Shown here: piece after piece, positions 47,677-59,789 of the stretch | How the letters are laid out: the number at the start of each line of letters is the position of its first letter | How positions within the stretch are numbered: the stretch's first letter is position 1 | Assembly: GCA_037043015.1 (NCBI GenBank) | Contig: CM073322.1 | Span: 25,262,364 to 25,326,363, forward strand | Source of the DNA: Bryum argenteum | Lineage: Eukaryota > Streptophyta > Bryopsida > Bryales > Bryaceae | Direction: 5' to 3' | DNA length: 64,000 bases | Program-made: the position numbers and the translations under genes | The notes under the pieces: generated by a model | What the model was told of the DNA's origin: nothing | What the model saw: only the letters and a program-made list of their open reading frames with translations | Databases searched by the model: none

Positions 47677-50600
47677 TCAAAACGGCAAAGAGTTTCTTCT
47701 CCGGAGCATGGAAGTAGTAGACTCGGAAGCATGGTGCCGAACAGACTGCGTTTCCGAGTCTTTGTCTCGCGAGGAAGCGTTCGAGACTTTCTTGTTGAAG
47801 AGCTTCTGTAAGAATTTCTTTGGCTTGGTGAACAGACTGGAAGCTTTCGATTTCGGAGCAGCGGGTTTCAAGGAGTCGTACGCGAAGGAGGTTCGAGATT
47901 CGGCCTCTGCGACGCGGGATTTGAGAGTGACGAGCTCCTCTTTCAAGGTGCTGAAGTCTTGGTGGAGGACGTAGCTCGCTGCCGACACTGATGGCACGTT
48001 GTTGTCTGTTAGCTCGGACATGTCGTCGCCGCTTAATTGGTCTCCCATGAGTGCGCGGATGTTGCTTGGCATGTTGTAGGTTCCTGCTCCTCCTCCTCCT
48101 CCCGTTGCTGTTGACCGCACCTGCTCGAAAAACAGCACCTGCACACACCAATCTCAAAATGTAAGAAAGAGTAGAAGAAGAATAACTCCATGCCTCTATC
48201 TAGTATGCATAGAATATAGAATGTTGAGTGTTTATACACTGATGGTCCCTCTCACAGTGAACACTATATTACTGTTGGTTTCTACTTACAAAAACAACAT
48301 GTGGACTTGGAGGGTACTCATATAACAAGGTCTATGAACCCACTACAAATGGGTGAACTAACTTAGAAGTCCTAATTGCAACATATCTTATACCAGCCAA
48401 GATATAAGTCAAATATACCTTATACTAGTTGATAATATATGTGGCTATCAATTTACGAGGTTGTTGTTTTAATTGGAAATAATTTAAGAGTATAAGTATA
48501 CTATACTAGTGGAATAGTGTAGTATCTCCACCATGCTTTTCCACCATTCAATCTCTTCTTTGCAGTAATATTTCCACCAAGGATGTCTCATTCCATCAAG
48601 CTTGGTACCAATCCTGATGGAATGATTCCTCCAGCTTGGTAAAAATATCACACTTTTTCCGTAGTGGTATCACATGTCCTGGTTTTCAGGGCCAGAAAGG
48701 TAAGCCATGCGGTACATTCTTGGGGTTTGCCTTAAAATGAGGGCCACGGAATGGTACTGTGTACGTGATTGCAACTGGATATCTCTACCTTCATGGTACC
48801 TAAGATATTTACAATGCTAAAAAAATGTTTCCTCTGGAAGTGAATATCAAACGTAATGATACGATATGCTATAAGCAGCCGCGCCGGCAGCAAGTACCTA
48901 ACTGAATTGGTTACAAATCACCTGCACTGCCAACATCTTGTCGGTGCTAAACTGCTTCATAGATTGTAAGATTGTTTTTGCAATGAATGGTATTGTGGAA
49001 AGCACCTACCTGTACAACAGTGCGGAGCGGCAAACGCTCGTTCTGCGCGGCGTGCATGCAAGCATCCATCGACAACTTTCTACAGTCCATCAATCTGCAG
49101 ATCTTTTTCCGATCGCTCTTGGGCATCCCTGGGTGTTCCTGCCAAGCAATTACACTCTCAGCAAAACAACCACCTGAAAGGAATTCACAGTGCCGCGCAA
49201 AACAATCCATAACCTTACCTTGAGGTACATGTCAACGGCGCGGTACAAGCCATCATGGAATGTGCGAGCAACGTCAGGGATAGACTCAGCCAAGTGTATG
49301 AACTTCGCAAGAGGAAGATTCGGGTCCTTCGCAATTTCAGCCAAGTAGCTATCGATCAGCTTCGCAACTTTGTGCTTAGCGCCATGGCGGCCATCAGCCA
49401 CGTCCGGGAGACTCTCTGTAGAGCGAGTTCTCCGCTTGGGATCGAACGGAAAAGATTCAGCGGCAGGAGGAGTGGCGGGAGGGCTCTGACTCTGCATCAG
49501 AAAGTGCTCGACGAGCTGAATCACCGCATCCACATCGTACATCTCGTGCATGTGAGGAAGAGACGGAATCAGCAAGTCCCGGACCGCTGCGTTCTCGAGT
49601 TGCATGCCAATCCTCCTCAAGAGCTCCTCCTTCGTGACTCCCGACGCATTTAAGAATGTGGCCGCTTTCAGAAGCTTGAGCAGGAAAGTGCAGGGGGAGA
49701 AGCATCCGTTCTCGGCAGGTAGCAGACTGACGATGGTCTCGAGCATTTGTCTGTGTTTTTGGGCTTCGAGAATGTAGTCTGCGGAGAGGCTGCTGGTGTT
49801 GATGTTGTTGTTAACGACTAGGCTGTGCTCGTCTGCTACTCCCGGTAGCCATCGTTGTGCGTACACTTTGAGTGCTTCCCCTACGAGGTTGCTTGATAGT
49901 CCTTTGGATTTCGCCGCTACCATTACTCTCCAGAAGAGATCGATGTCTAAGTCGCAGATGTCTTCCACCCACCAGTCTTTCGGCACCGGTGCCATCCATG
50001 CTGGGCACCCGGAGATTCCTGTCCATATCCCCGGACTCGCTGGCTGGCTCACCGACACATGGTCCAACGCTATCGATACTCTTGAATAGGAGAATGCCCA
50101 GTCCACTTTTACTGAATCCACCACTATCTTCGAGGATATCGATTCGATGCATCGACTAATTATCTGCCACACCCCAAATCACACATCAAGATCCTAAATC
50201 CATAATCAGCTTCGAAACAACTAATTACTACTAGATTGATTGATGAAAGCTTTTTGATTGCAGCGGGGCTTACTTTGAGATCTTCGCACCAGGGTAGATA
50301 GTCTTTGGAGCTCTGGAGGCAAATGATGGAATCCTTCCAGCCTCGTAAGATGGACGAGTTGAGGAAAACCTCAAGCTTGTAGATGAGGTTGCTCTTCTCC
50401 ACCATCTCCGACATCTTGAGATACTCGGCTCCGCATCGAACCTCGCCGACATTGTATGCATTCAGGGTTACGGTCACTCCGTAGCAGAACTTGGCACATA
50501 TCTCGAAACACTCCGCGCTCCCAGGAAACTCCTCCATGATCACTTCCGATTCGCCTGCTTCCACTGCCGATGTCACAAGCTTGTTCAATGCTCCGCACCT

Positions 50601-51120
50601 CGCCAGAAGTGGAAACTGCACAACCCAAAACCGAAGCAAGATCAAATTTCATGTGCCTCCTGCTTACCCTAACTTCCGAAGCTTCTCACTACCAAAATGC
50701 TGTTTCTGAATGAAATTCCTCACAGTAGAAAGCTTACCAAGTGAAGATTAAACTTGTGCCCATCCACGTCGAGAACGATGTCGCTCATAAGGTCCGATTT
50801 CACCGTCCTGAATCACCATTTTAAGCTCAGAAACACTTCCTCTCATCTCCATACTTAATCAGACTAAGTGCACCAGATTTAAGCTTCTGCTAACAACTGG
50901 AGATTGCCCCTTTTGAATTAACCAATATTGTTCCGTTGTGAAAATCCCATGTGCAGTCCTCGAATATTTTATCAAGTTCTGTCATTCATGTTACTGAGAT
51001 TTTGAATCAGGAATTTGAACTCGAGGAAATGAATGCAGAGCTGTGAGAAGGGAAGGCTTACGTGACATTGCCGATAGTCATGAAGAAATCGGGCCGTGAT
51101 CCCAACCTCATGAACTTCAT
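47677..51120 (-). CDS. NPH3/RPT2-like BTB protein, gene B
   Basis: Six exons: 51062-51120, 50738-50807, 50274-50615, 49219-50163, 49010-49138 and 47677-48138 (2007 nt, 668 residues), with GT-AG introns and consistent phase. The start [13 protein letters not shown] fits the family. A BTB domain (about 25-130) has [15 protein letters not shown]. The NPH3 domain (about 158-472) has [45 protein letters not shown] and [13 protein letters not shown]. Exon 5 encodes [20 protein letters not shown]. The tail has a Gly run, a coiled coil (about 555-590), the basic, likely amphipathic [13 protein letters not shown] and the end RRRNSLPF. Exons 1, 2, 3 and 5 equal those of gene A in length; exons 4 and 6 are longer. 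The role is as for gene A. The last intron is large (871 bp). The frame is intact. Confidence 0.93.
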
Positions 51121-52884
51121 TGTGATGGACCTGTCCGCGTAGTAGAATCCTCCAGGCAACCTTCTGAGAGGTTTTGAAATAAATCCGCTGCAAGTTCGTG
51201 GTTCGAAATGGAACGGTCCTACTCTAAGCTGAAGAAGGAATTCCAACAGGAGCCTTGACTGCGAGGTCACCACCATAGCCGAGACAAATCCTCACTTGCC
51301 GGCCAGGGTACCAACCACCATAGCCGAGGTCACGCAATATTAAATTCACCTGTTCGCAAACATTGACGAATCGCCCATTCTGTTGGGCGAACAGGCCGAT
51401 TCTTCAATTTCCATTTCCTTCTCGACATCTCGGGCCCCACGAGAGCTAGCGTCCTCGTACCAATCAACAAGCTCGCCGCCCAAGATGCACACCACAGTAA
51501 CCATGACCACCGAGAAAACAAGAACACCGCTCGTATACCCTAAAAACCAAGAACGATCGAGCTCCAGCGGGATGAGGTACCTTACCGGCCGGCCAAGATT
51601 ACAGAATCCGGTAAGGACGACAACGACAACAGAACAGCCCCAAGAGCGTGAAATGCAACACACCTAGCTACGTCAGAGCGGTGACTGCATTGTTCGCAAA
51701 CCCGCACCGGCAACGGCCAACACTCACTCACTGACAAACTGTCAGAGCCTAACTAGACTCTGCTACCGACCCTGGCACACCCTCTGAGTGACGGGTAAGT
51801 TGCCAGCATCTCACTTTTGACTTATGAGCTTCCTCCTATTACTGTCCTCCGTAATGCCATCATTCCAGGCAGCTTCAATCTAGAAGAAGCATAAGAAGAA
51901 GAAGAGCAATCACGCTCCGACCGACTGGGTTACGTCAGACACCATCACAAGCTCCATAGCAGGCAGCTGTCCATATTGCAAAACCAAAACACTCCTCAAA
52001 GCTCACCGTCGTTGATTGCTACGATAGACCCTGTTGGGCTCGAACCTCCAGCTAGCTAGCTAGCATCGGTGGTGTCCAGTTAGAGTTACTGTAGAGCTAC
52101 TTTGCGTAATCTAATGCTCGTCGACGAGCAGTGGAGTTTGGAGGGTGTGGATCTCAAGCATCCAATGCAAAGCAGTCTTTTTGTGTCTGCGGAGTGATGG
52201 CATTGGTGGCGGCGCGAGCGCCCCTCAGAATGCGCTTATCTCTTTGCAATCACGCTCAAGTGGTAAAGGAACCTTACCAGCAAAAAGGCGAATACATTGA
52301 TTGTTTTAAGGAAAAACCGGAAGAACGAATATCGCGTGGCAAAGTGGGGGCGTCCACTGTGGGTGGGAAAGAATGAATTGTGTGCACCATGAATGCCCGG
52401 GTCGTCTGATTCTCGAGGTTGCATAGTGTCTGCAAAGCGAGCAGTTATATTTACCAATCTTTTGTTTGCCTGAAAAGATTAGTTTAGCTTCGTCTCCGAG
52501 AAATGTGTGTTTGCATTTGAAGCACATTTGTGCGGGAAAACAAAAGTGTATTGATTAGCATTTAATGATCCTCTGGCTTTTGGCGTAATCAGCATCTTCA
52601 GCTATTCCCCGTTTCCTGCCACTCGGAGGATATGGCATGCTTCATGTACTTGTGGAGAACATTCGGATTGTTGTGGTGTGAATCATGATTATCACATTTT
52701 TCGCTAATCCGTGTTTGTGGGCCTTGAGGGTGGCCTTATCGTTTCTTCTTTGCAATAATTAGTGTCCCATCGCAAATAATTCCTAGTTACATGAGTTCAT
52801 CTAAGAGACGTTTTACATGGGGAGTTTAGCCGTACATGGGGTAGAAGGAGGGCAAATACCCCTCTTATTTGATTGATTCATTTT
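51121..52884. other. Upstream region of gene B, no further gene seen
   Basis: Expected to hold the promoter and 5' leader. GC-rich near 51250-51800. Includes a repeated ACCACCATAGCCGAG (51271 and 51311) and GCTAGCTAGCTAGC near 52055. Frames up to 105 codons overlap on both strands (51330-51667) without motifs. No transcription start could be fixed. Confidence 0.4.
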
Positions 52885-52888
52885 TTAA

Positions 52889-53147
52889 CCCCTAAATTTT
52901 CTTGTTGCAAAACGGTCTAAGTCAAAATTTTGACCTTTCTCTAGATTAAGCTCAAAAAATCTCAATCTAAGCATTATTTAATATATTCAACCGTAAGATC
53001 TTAATGTTCACTTGACATTCGTCTCCCATAATAAATTTGAACCATTCATTCTTTCTCATTCGTGAGATTATAATGGTCAAAGTTGGCTGAGTTTTTCTCC
53101 TGTTGGGACCTCCGAAACCCGTTTCGAGTTTTAAGGAAAGTTAGGGG
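52889..53147. mobile_element. piggyBac-type MITE, family 4 (copy b)
   Basis: 259 bp, TTAA at 52885-52888 and 53148-53151. Ends CCCCTAAATTTTC and inverted CCCCTAACTTTCC. Colinear with copy a. Carries ATTCAACCGTAAGATCTTAA and GAGATTATAATGGTCAAAGT, the two shared subterminal motifs. Confidence 0.88.
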
Positions 53148-53611
53148 TTAACTTTGTGAAAGAGATCAATCACATGAGAGGAATTTTTGGCTTTGTGTAC
53201 ACATCTTGATTCCCCATGTAAAGTGTCCCTAGGGTGGAATGATTTGAGTTGTGTCGAGATATACAAAGGATTAGCAGTTGATTAGAGTTGCAAGTGTTAG
53301 AAATAGTTGATTCTCCATGCAAGTGCCCTCATAAGAAATCATAATGAATTGATGTGTAATTTATAAAATCTTATGTAATTTATAATGGGTCGATGTGATT
53401 CATGTATAGTATTGAGGTTAATCTATAGAAATTCTTATAGTATACCATAATTGTAATTTTCATGTTGTCGTCTTCTAACAACTATGACTTGTTTCAGTGA
53501 TCAATCTTAGTCTATTTATATTTCGTGTCAGTTTTGAGTTATTCTACCATGTCTTGAATTTCATGTCATTCTAATATAGGGAAACTTATGAGTATTGTGC
53601 AATGCTTAAGG

Positions 53612-53703
53612 CGGCTCTTATCTATTTAGGAATTGTGTCCTAAATTGTAGACTAGAATTACTTATCTATTTAGGAATTGTGTCCTAAATTGTAGACTAGA
53701 ATT
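53612..53703. repeat. Perfect 46-bp tandem duplication
   Basis: Two adjacent copies of a unit starting TTATCTATTTAGGAATTGTG and ending GTAGACTAGAATTAC. No mismatch is visible, so it is recent or conserved by slippage. Confidence 0.85.
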
Positions 53704-54139
53704 ACGTGTTTGATATACCATAGGAGACTTATGTGAGAAATGACATACAAATATGTCAATTTGGACATAATTTTGCCAGTATTGATATATTTCTTTGTCA
53801 TTTCGGACATGAGTCTCTTATCTTATATTATACACGGTAATCCAGTTAGTAATTAAGAATATAATCCCTATTAGTGATAGATTTTTTATCCAAATATTTA
53901 AATATTTAATTAATCAAATATGTAATACATTCAGTTTAGTTTAAGTCGTTTAGTGTTAATACTCTTGTTGGTTGTGAATTTTGGGGAACTTTTTATTAGT
54001 GGAAGGCTATCATTTGAGCCTAGAAATCATTTTGATATAAGAGTGTTCTTAGGATGGGTATAAAAAACCTTGTAGTATCCATTGATTGCAATAGGTTTGC
54101 TAATTATACTTCCGCTCCGAAATGAAATTGTATAAAATT

Positions 54140-54370
54140 TGTATTTTTTTTTCTTTCCTTAATCAAATTATGATCTCGCAATTTATAAGGGCATCATGAC
54201 TCAAAATTCAACTCACATGACCTACAAAAACTCTACTATAAGATTCTAGATTTTTTATCTAAATAACTTACATCATTTTTATCTATGATGATTCTAGAAA
54301 AATGGTTTCTTTAGGCTTATAATAGCTTGAAACATTGAGGGTGAAGTTTACTTTCGAACCTTGAAGCCCC
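54140..54370. mobile_element. Family 3 element fragment
   Basis: Contains TTATGATCTCGCAATTTATA, GGGCATCATGACTCAAAATT and ACATGACCTACAAAAACTCT, matching the right half of family 3 copies. No TTAA ends are retained. Confidence 0.45.
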
Positions 54371-54530
54371 TCACATCACAATCCCAACTTCACATCTTGA
54401 GTATATTCCAAATATTAAGGCGAAAGTAGGCATTCCCAATTGATCATTGTCACAATGTCCACTTTAACCTCAAACTTTCCGTACAAGCCAAATAAGCGTT
54501 CTTGCTTGTTTCAAGTAGGCTAGGTGTTAA

Positions 54531-55467
54531 CCCTTAAACACGCCCAATGTAGAAAAACTACATTTTGCATGGAAGGCAACAAACTTTGAAGAGCCATAAC
54601 TCCTTTATCTAAGTTGTGTTTTGGATGAAATCACTTGGGTTAAGTCCCAAATCAAGTATGGCTAATATGGTAAAAATTGCAGACCCCTACAATAAAGTAT
54701 GAATTTATGGTATGCATTTTAGTGAAACATCTCTCGTTTTTGGGTTTCCAAGCATGGGGCAAGCTTTACCATTCCAGACCAATTATGTGATCAGAATATA
54801 TATTTCACAATTCTATTTTCATGATCATAGTATTAGGGTGATTCTTAACAACACTCTAGTCCGAAGTTTCTTGATCCCACTACTTTTGCTATTGGATTTG
54901 CAATGATGTTTTGTCAATGAAAAAGTGAACAATGGATGATATTTGAGGAGCTATATCTCCTTTATCCACCGTTGGATCTCAACTTTATTTTCTACTATGC
55001 CTTCCAATTAGAGTCTTGTTTTTGTGGTAGAAATCTTGAAAAGATTGAAGATATTTTGAAGATAAGGCATGAAATTGAGTGCAAAGGGTCTAGTTTTGGA
55101 CAATCTTTTCTAAGTAAAATTTTACCATTGCAAGGCTATCTCTTAAGCCAATTTTTTTTGATGATTTTTTTGGTTCAAAGTGCAATTGAGATGAAGGTAA
55201 AGAACTTTGTATTCAGAGATTTTTTATTGCAATTTTATTTTTTTTGGTATAATTTCTACTTAAAGGTGAAAATGATGAAATTTTGTAGATTTTTTTAATA
55301 CTTATACGTTATGATCTCTCGATCTATGAGGCTTCATGACTCAAATTTTGCTCCACATGACCTGCAATAAGTCTATTACTAGCTTGTACCATTGAGATCT
55401 TACCTGCTTATCTTCACTTTATATATGACATATTTTTTGGCTAAAAAGAGGTTGGGATGTATAGGGG
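54531..55467. mobile_element. Family 3 TTAA element, 937 bp (best copy)
   Basis: TTAA at 54527-54530 with left end CCCTTAAACACGCCCAATG. The right end is GATGTATAGGGG followed by TTAG (55468-55471, one change from TTAA). Contains all family 3 blocks: TTTGGATGAAATCACTTGGG, CAAATCAAGTATGG, GGCTTCATGACTCAAATTTT and TTTGGCTAAAAAG. It seems to sit inside a family 2 element, whose right part resumes at 55472. Confidence 0.75.
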
Positions 55468-55471
55468 TTAG

Positions 55472-55873
55472 AATCAATATTTCTGCCTAAGATTTTTACA
55501 GAGAATTTCCTATACTACAAGGTGTGTGTAGGAAAGATTGCGATGTCAAATTATAATTTTTAATATTTAGAACGCAAATTTTAGTTTTCACACCCTAGGT
55601 AGAGAAAACAAAACTAGGATCTTTCAAAGTTTTTCAGATTTCCAGAAATTACATTTTCACAAACTTTGCATGATATGATCTTGCAACAAATTTACATCCA
55701 ATAGTCACTTTTTGGATTAGTGGCTTAAAATAGGCTTTCCAAATGAGATCTTACGGTTGGATGTCTAAAAAGAGTCAGAAAATTTGGTTCACAGCCTCAG
55801 GATTGCATAGAGGTTGAAAACCACAATTTTGAGGTCTCACGCTCCAAAAACTCACAAGGAGATTTAGGGTTCA
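55472..55873. mobile_element. Right part of a family 2 MITE (copy d)
   Basis: Starts in the middle of the family 2 sequence (AATATTTCTGCCTAAG...CTATACTACAAGGTGTG), includes TGAGATCTTACGGTTGGATG, and ends CACAAGGAGATTTAGGG with a changed flank (TTCAAG). In copy a the matching join point is a TTAA (2582-2585), as expected if the family 3 element inserted there. Confidence 0.65.
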
Positions 55874-55967
55874 AGATATGATATTATATAGTGTGTGTGA
55901 GGATGAAAAGGTTAGAGTGTGATTATTTACACATATTTTTTGCTATAATAGATATAATCATCTGTAA

Positions 55968-56240
55968 TTGTTACATTATGCCACCATTTGTGGTATCTTC
56001 TTTGCAAAGAATAATAACCTTGTAATAGATCATGAACATCTATACTCCTCATGTGTTCTTGGTAATGTAATGAAACCAGGGACGTTAGGATTTGGATATA
56101 TCCTTTACATGCCAGCGGAATACAAAGAAAGATTTGGAACTATCAATTGGACTACATGGCGTAGAAAGCAAAGAGACGGGTTTGTTATCATACCATGGAA
56201 CAACGCACATTTGCCCGCTTACGTGCACCCGGTACCATAG
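55968..56240 (+). other. Unassigned 90-codon open frame
   Basis: The frame contains LGFGYILYMPAEYKERFG and WRRKQRDGFVIIPWNNAHLP. It looks protein-like in composition, but I recognise no family. It ends 175 bp from the piggyBac fragment on the other strand and could be a repeat-derived exon. Confidence 0.2.
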
Positions 56241-56414
56241 TTGACTTTGAGATCGTTCGGGTGAGTTTGTAAGTGCTTGAGGTCGCCCCCATTCAGTTGC
56301 TCCTACAAGTTATTGTGGCAAAATTGCCACACTCTGAGACCAAAACAAAGTCAGTGAGGTAAAAAAATTGTCACATGTTACAATGTGCCCCTTACCTTCC
56401 AAACCAAACATGAG

Positions 56415-56835
56415 ATTTAACACGACTATTTCGCCAACGATACAGTCACTAACCATTCCATCTTTGGTAATTTATCAAAATTTAGGCTACATTTGTCCAT
56501 AGTAACATTTCTATTGTCTACTAGTGCAAACATGTCAATATATTCTCAAATCTATTTCTACTCATAGATTTGATAATTACTTTGGTTAGAATTAACTCAT
56601 CAAACCATTTTGACCAATGTAATCTTACAATAGGTAATTTTTTAGTAGCCATTAACATAAATATACAAAAAAGGGTTAGTAGCATTTTTACTGTCAATGA
56701 GACCCATTGAGCTCCACCACGAGTCTGGCCTTCCTCATTGCTTGATGCAACATATAAATTAGACATTCTAACAATTTTCACCAATACAGAGTTGGGCAAA
56801 AACACCAGACAAAAAAAACCAACGGGATTTAGCAT
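56415..56835 (-). pseudogene. Second piggyBac-lineage transposase fragment
   Basis: A minus-strand frame (56521-56835) reads PIVRLHWSKWFDELILTKVI and then MSRNRFENILTCLH. This fits the N-terminal part of the piggyBac transposase domain, where a YW...MSRNRFE.ILR.LHF pattern is usual. After a stop or frame change, homologous-looking sequence continues (MDKCSLNFDKLPKMEWLV) to about 56415. The catalytic Asp region is absent. It differs from the transposase at 9-12 kb, so two lineages have been present. Confidence 0.6.
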
Positions 56836-56929
56836 AAGGTCAAAAGGTCAACTGAACCTTGATTGCCCCCTACCCAATCAAAAAATGGGGATCACTGTAT
56901 TTCACTGTTACGAGCATTTTTCGGGGGCA

Positions 56930-57150
56930 AGGGAGGGGGATGGGTAACGAGCCTCCTAATTTTTCTAATATGTAGGCTTTAAATGCTAAGGAGAAGACTC
57001 CCAAAGGTAAATTGGGGTCACAGACCACAAATTTGAATCCGAAATTATCAAAAATGGTTGTTGGGGTCCAAATGGAAAATTCCAGGGATGTTGAAGAAAA
57101 TCTCCCATTGGTTGATGGGGGCTCCGAGAAACACTGGTAGCACTGAAATA
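56930..57150 (+). repeat. Dispersed repeat family 6 (copy c)
   Basis: Shares the order GGCTTTAAATGCTAAGGAG, AAATTGGGGTCACAGACCAC, a GAATCCGAAATTATCAAAAA block and GTTGGGGTCC with the copy at 18965-19215. Diverged. Confidence 0.4.
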
Positions 57151-57545
57151 CGAGCGCCCAACGAATGGTATTTGATTACCAGGTGAATTCCACATCTCGG
57201 CCGCAAAACGTTCAGTGGGCAATAGTCTCGAAAATTTGGTAAAAGTCAAACTACACTCTGATCCTAATTCATCTGTTGCATTAGAGTTGTTTATTCAGAG
57301 TTTCCCTTGTCTTCTTCTTGGAAGACCCTTGCTGCAACCTGCTGGTCTCTTCTCTGGCTGTTACCAGACTCCCTCCGGTCCGTCACACTTAACCCTTAAA
57401 CGCCCATGGGGTCTAAAACGGGCAGCCCAAAATTGGATCACAGCATCTTTTGGACTTGGGCATCATGAATAGTGCACTTTTTGAACTTGGGCACCATGAA
57501 TGAACCAATCTTTGATGAGCTGGCAACCTCCTACAAGGTTATGTA

Positions 57546-58117
57546 CAGTGGGGTACCAATCAAAATGTCGTTTTTGACTCTGCAGTGAGAAAAAAATCAG
57601 CACTGCCGTATTTGAAAGCCTCCTGAGAGCTCAAAAATGGGTATTTTAACACGAAATTTTTAACAAAGGACTATCTTTAAGTTAATTACATGTATGCCAA
57701 ATTTCACGGCCAAAAGTTTCACTGAAAAAAACTTATTCAAAATCTACCAACATTGGTAACTGCAGAAATTTTTTCACTGCTGCCAACTTTGACAGCGTCC
57801 CAATGATTGAATAAATTTTTTATTACCATGAAATTCTTGGACCAAAAACCTCTTTAGGTTAAGAACATATGAAAAAAAATTCAAGGCCAAAAGATTAATA
57901 CAAAAAAAGAAATCCACATTCTACCAACATGTGTAGTTGTGGGAAACAAATTGGGGAAACCATTTTGTTGCTACCAACTTTGACACCCTCCCCATGGTTG
58001 AGAAATTGTCTATTTACCATGAAATTTTTGGCACAATATGCTCTTTATGATGCCAACATTCATACCAAATTTCAAGGTCAAAAATTATATATAAAAGAAA
58101 ACATTTACAATCTACCA
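57546..58117 (+). repeat. Left TIR of the Tc1-like element, built of three units
   Basis: Within the arm the motif TCTACCAA or TCTACCA recurs at 57743, 57920 and 58111, each closing a unit of about 175-200 bp. Units share an ACCATGAAATT(C/T)TTGG block, a CTCTTTA block, a CAAATTTCA(C/A)GG(C/T)C block and GCCAACTTTGACA. The long TIR thus appears to have grown by internal duplication. Confidence 0.7.
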
Positions 58118-58429
58118 TTGTGTGTAGTTGTAAGATACCTTTTGTCAAAGATATTGAAATGGTTGAAGTATGTCATACAATCATGCTTCTAGATTGAAAT
58201 TTTCAAGATGATGCAATCTCTAATCATAGATGCTTCTCAAAAAAATCAAGGATAGCCAAATTTAGTTGTGTGCACTTGTCACATCTCAAAAAGTGCACCT
58301 GTTCAAAAATTGGAGACTATACATGCATGAAGAAGATTTTTTCTCTCAACAAGAATGCTTGCATTTGCAATGAAGCATTATAGGAGGTGGATTTATGTGG
58401 ATTGATGAGAGAAACAAGTGATGTTGTAT

Positions 58430-58760
58430 GACATGAGTTAATTGAGAGAATGAGGCATGGAATGAGTGTCTGAGGTATGTGAGGTATATATGGAGGTATG
58501 TGAGATGACTGTGATGACTGCTGAGGTATATGAGATGCATGTGGTGACTAGTGAGGTATGTCCTCTCAACTTCTGGAACTTCATTCCATTCAGTTACCTA
58601 GAAAAGGGACTTAACAACTGATTGGTGAGGTATGTGAGATGACTCTGGTGACAATTTAGAGGACAAGCCACCTTGTACGTTACTTATTTATTTAAGCATC
58701 CCAGAATGGGTTTTTAACATATGACTGTGGTGACTGGTGAGGTATGGTGATTGAGTGAAG
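58430..58760. repeat. Short subterminal repeats in the Tc1-like element
   Basis: At least six copies of TGAGGTATGTGAGATGA or shorter variants, several joined to GGTGACTGGTGAGG. They lie between the left arm and the transposase start. They may be regulatory or binding sites, or a simple slippage product. Confidence 0.65.
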
Positions 58761-58786
58761 GTTGTAAGCCAGGATGATGGTGAGTA

Positions 58787-59789
58787 ATGGCTGTTTCAGA
58801 TGAAACTCGAGCTCGTATAGTAGGTTTGAGTGAGGCAGGGAAGACAGGAGTTGACATTGCATCTATTGTTAGTGTCCATGTTAGAACGGTTCAGAGGATA
58901 GTGAAAAGATTTCGAGAAAATGGAACCTATAATTGCAAACCTTGTAGTGGAAGTCATGCTGAAAAACTTAGTGATAGAGATGTCCGTGCTAGTATACGTG
59001 TTTCAAAAACTCATCGTCGCTCGACACACTCTGAGATCACTAACATATGCTCTACTCAAGTGTCTAGATCGACTATTCGAAGGGCCTTACATGAGAATGG
59101 CATTTTCAGACGACTCTTAAAAAACCATTTTTGACACATTGTCACATGGCTAAACGATTGGCATTTGCTCAAAAGTATTGTGGGTGGATTGTAAAAGAAT
59201 GGGAGAGAGTTGTTTGGACATATGAGTCTACCTTTGAAGTTGGAAAAATTTCTAAATAGATTCATTTTGGAGAAATGCATATGAGCGCTATGCATCAAGT
59301 TGTAAAGTTCCAAATTTTAAGAGTGAAAGAACTTCTTTGATGATTTGGGGTGCATTTGCTGGAGGGCAAAAGTCACAACTTGTTTTTATGCCCAAGGATA
59401 AACGTTCTGGTAAGGATTTTGTTGAAGTGGTTTACAATGTCGAGTTGCTTCATTTTATAAGTAGAGTGCCACACGGAGTGCTCATGGAACATGGCGCACC
59501 CATTCATCGTAGCAAAGTATGTGAAGAATGGAGACAAACACACCTTTTGGAGAAGCTCGATTGGCCTGCAAATTCTCCCCATCTCAATCCAATTGAAAAC
59601 CTTTGGAAGATTTTGAAAGATGTTGTGCAACATGGCCCAATATGTCCAAAAACTTTAGATGACTTGAAGGTAGTTATTGAAAGAGAGTGGAGGTTAATCA
59701 ATGATACAAAGCTCCTTCAACTATGTCATTCTATGCCCTCTAGGATACAAGCAATGATTGAGGCAAAAGGAAGACATACACGTTGGTAG
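58787..59789 (+). pseudogene. Broken Tc1-like DD34E transposase
   Basis: The N-terminal frame (58787-59134) carries a helix-turn-helix pair: ETRARIVGLSEAGKTGVDIA and RTVQRIVKRF, then STIRRALHENGIF. Frame changes follow near 59125 and near 59255, with a stop at about 59258. The catalytic region continues at 59337-59789 with LMIWGAFAGG, APIHRSK and WPANSPHLNPIENLW. At the first catalytic position the sequence reads WTYESTF, with Tyr where Asp is expected. At the second it reads LMEHGAPIH, with His for Asp. The Glu of NPIENLW lies 34 residues after that His, the DD34E spacing. Two lost catalytic acids and two frame changes make the enzyme inactive. Confidence 0.88.

Noticed and set aside
55968..56240. 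90-codon frame as part of the nearby piggyBac relic
   Set aside because: It is on the opposite strand and has none of the conserved piggyBac positions.
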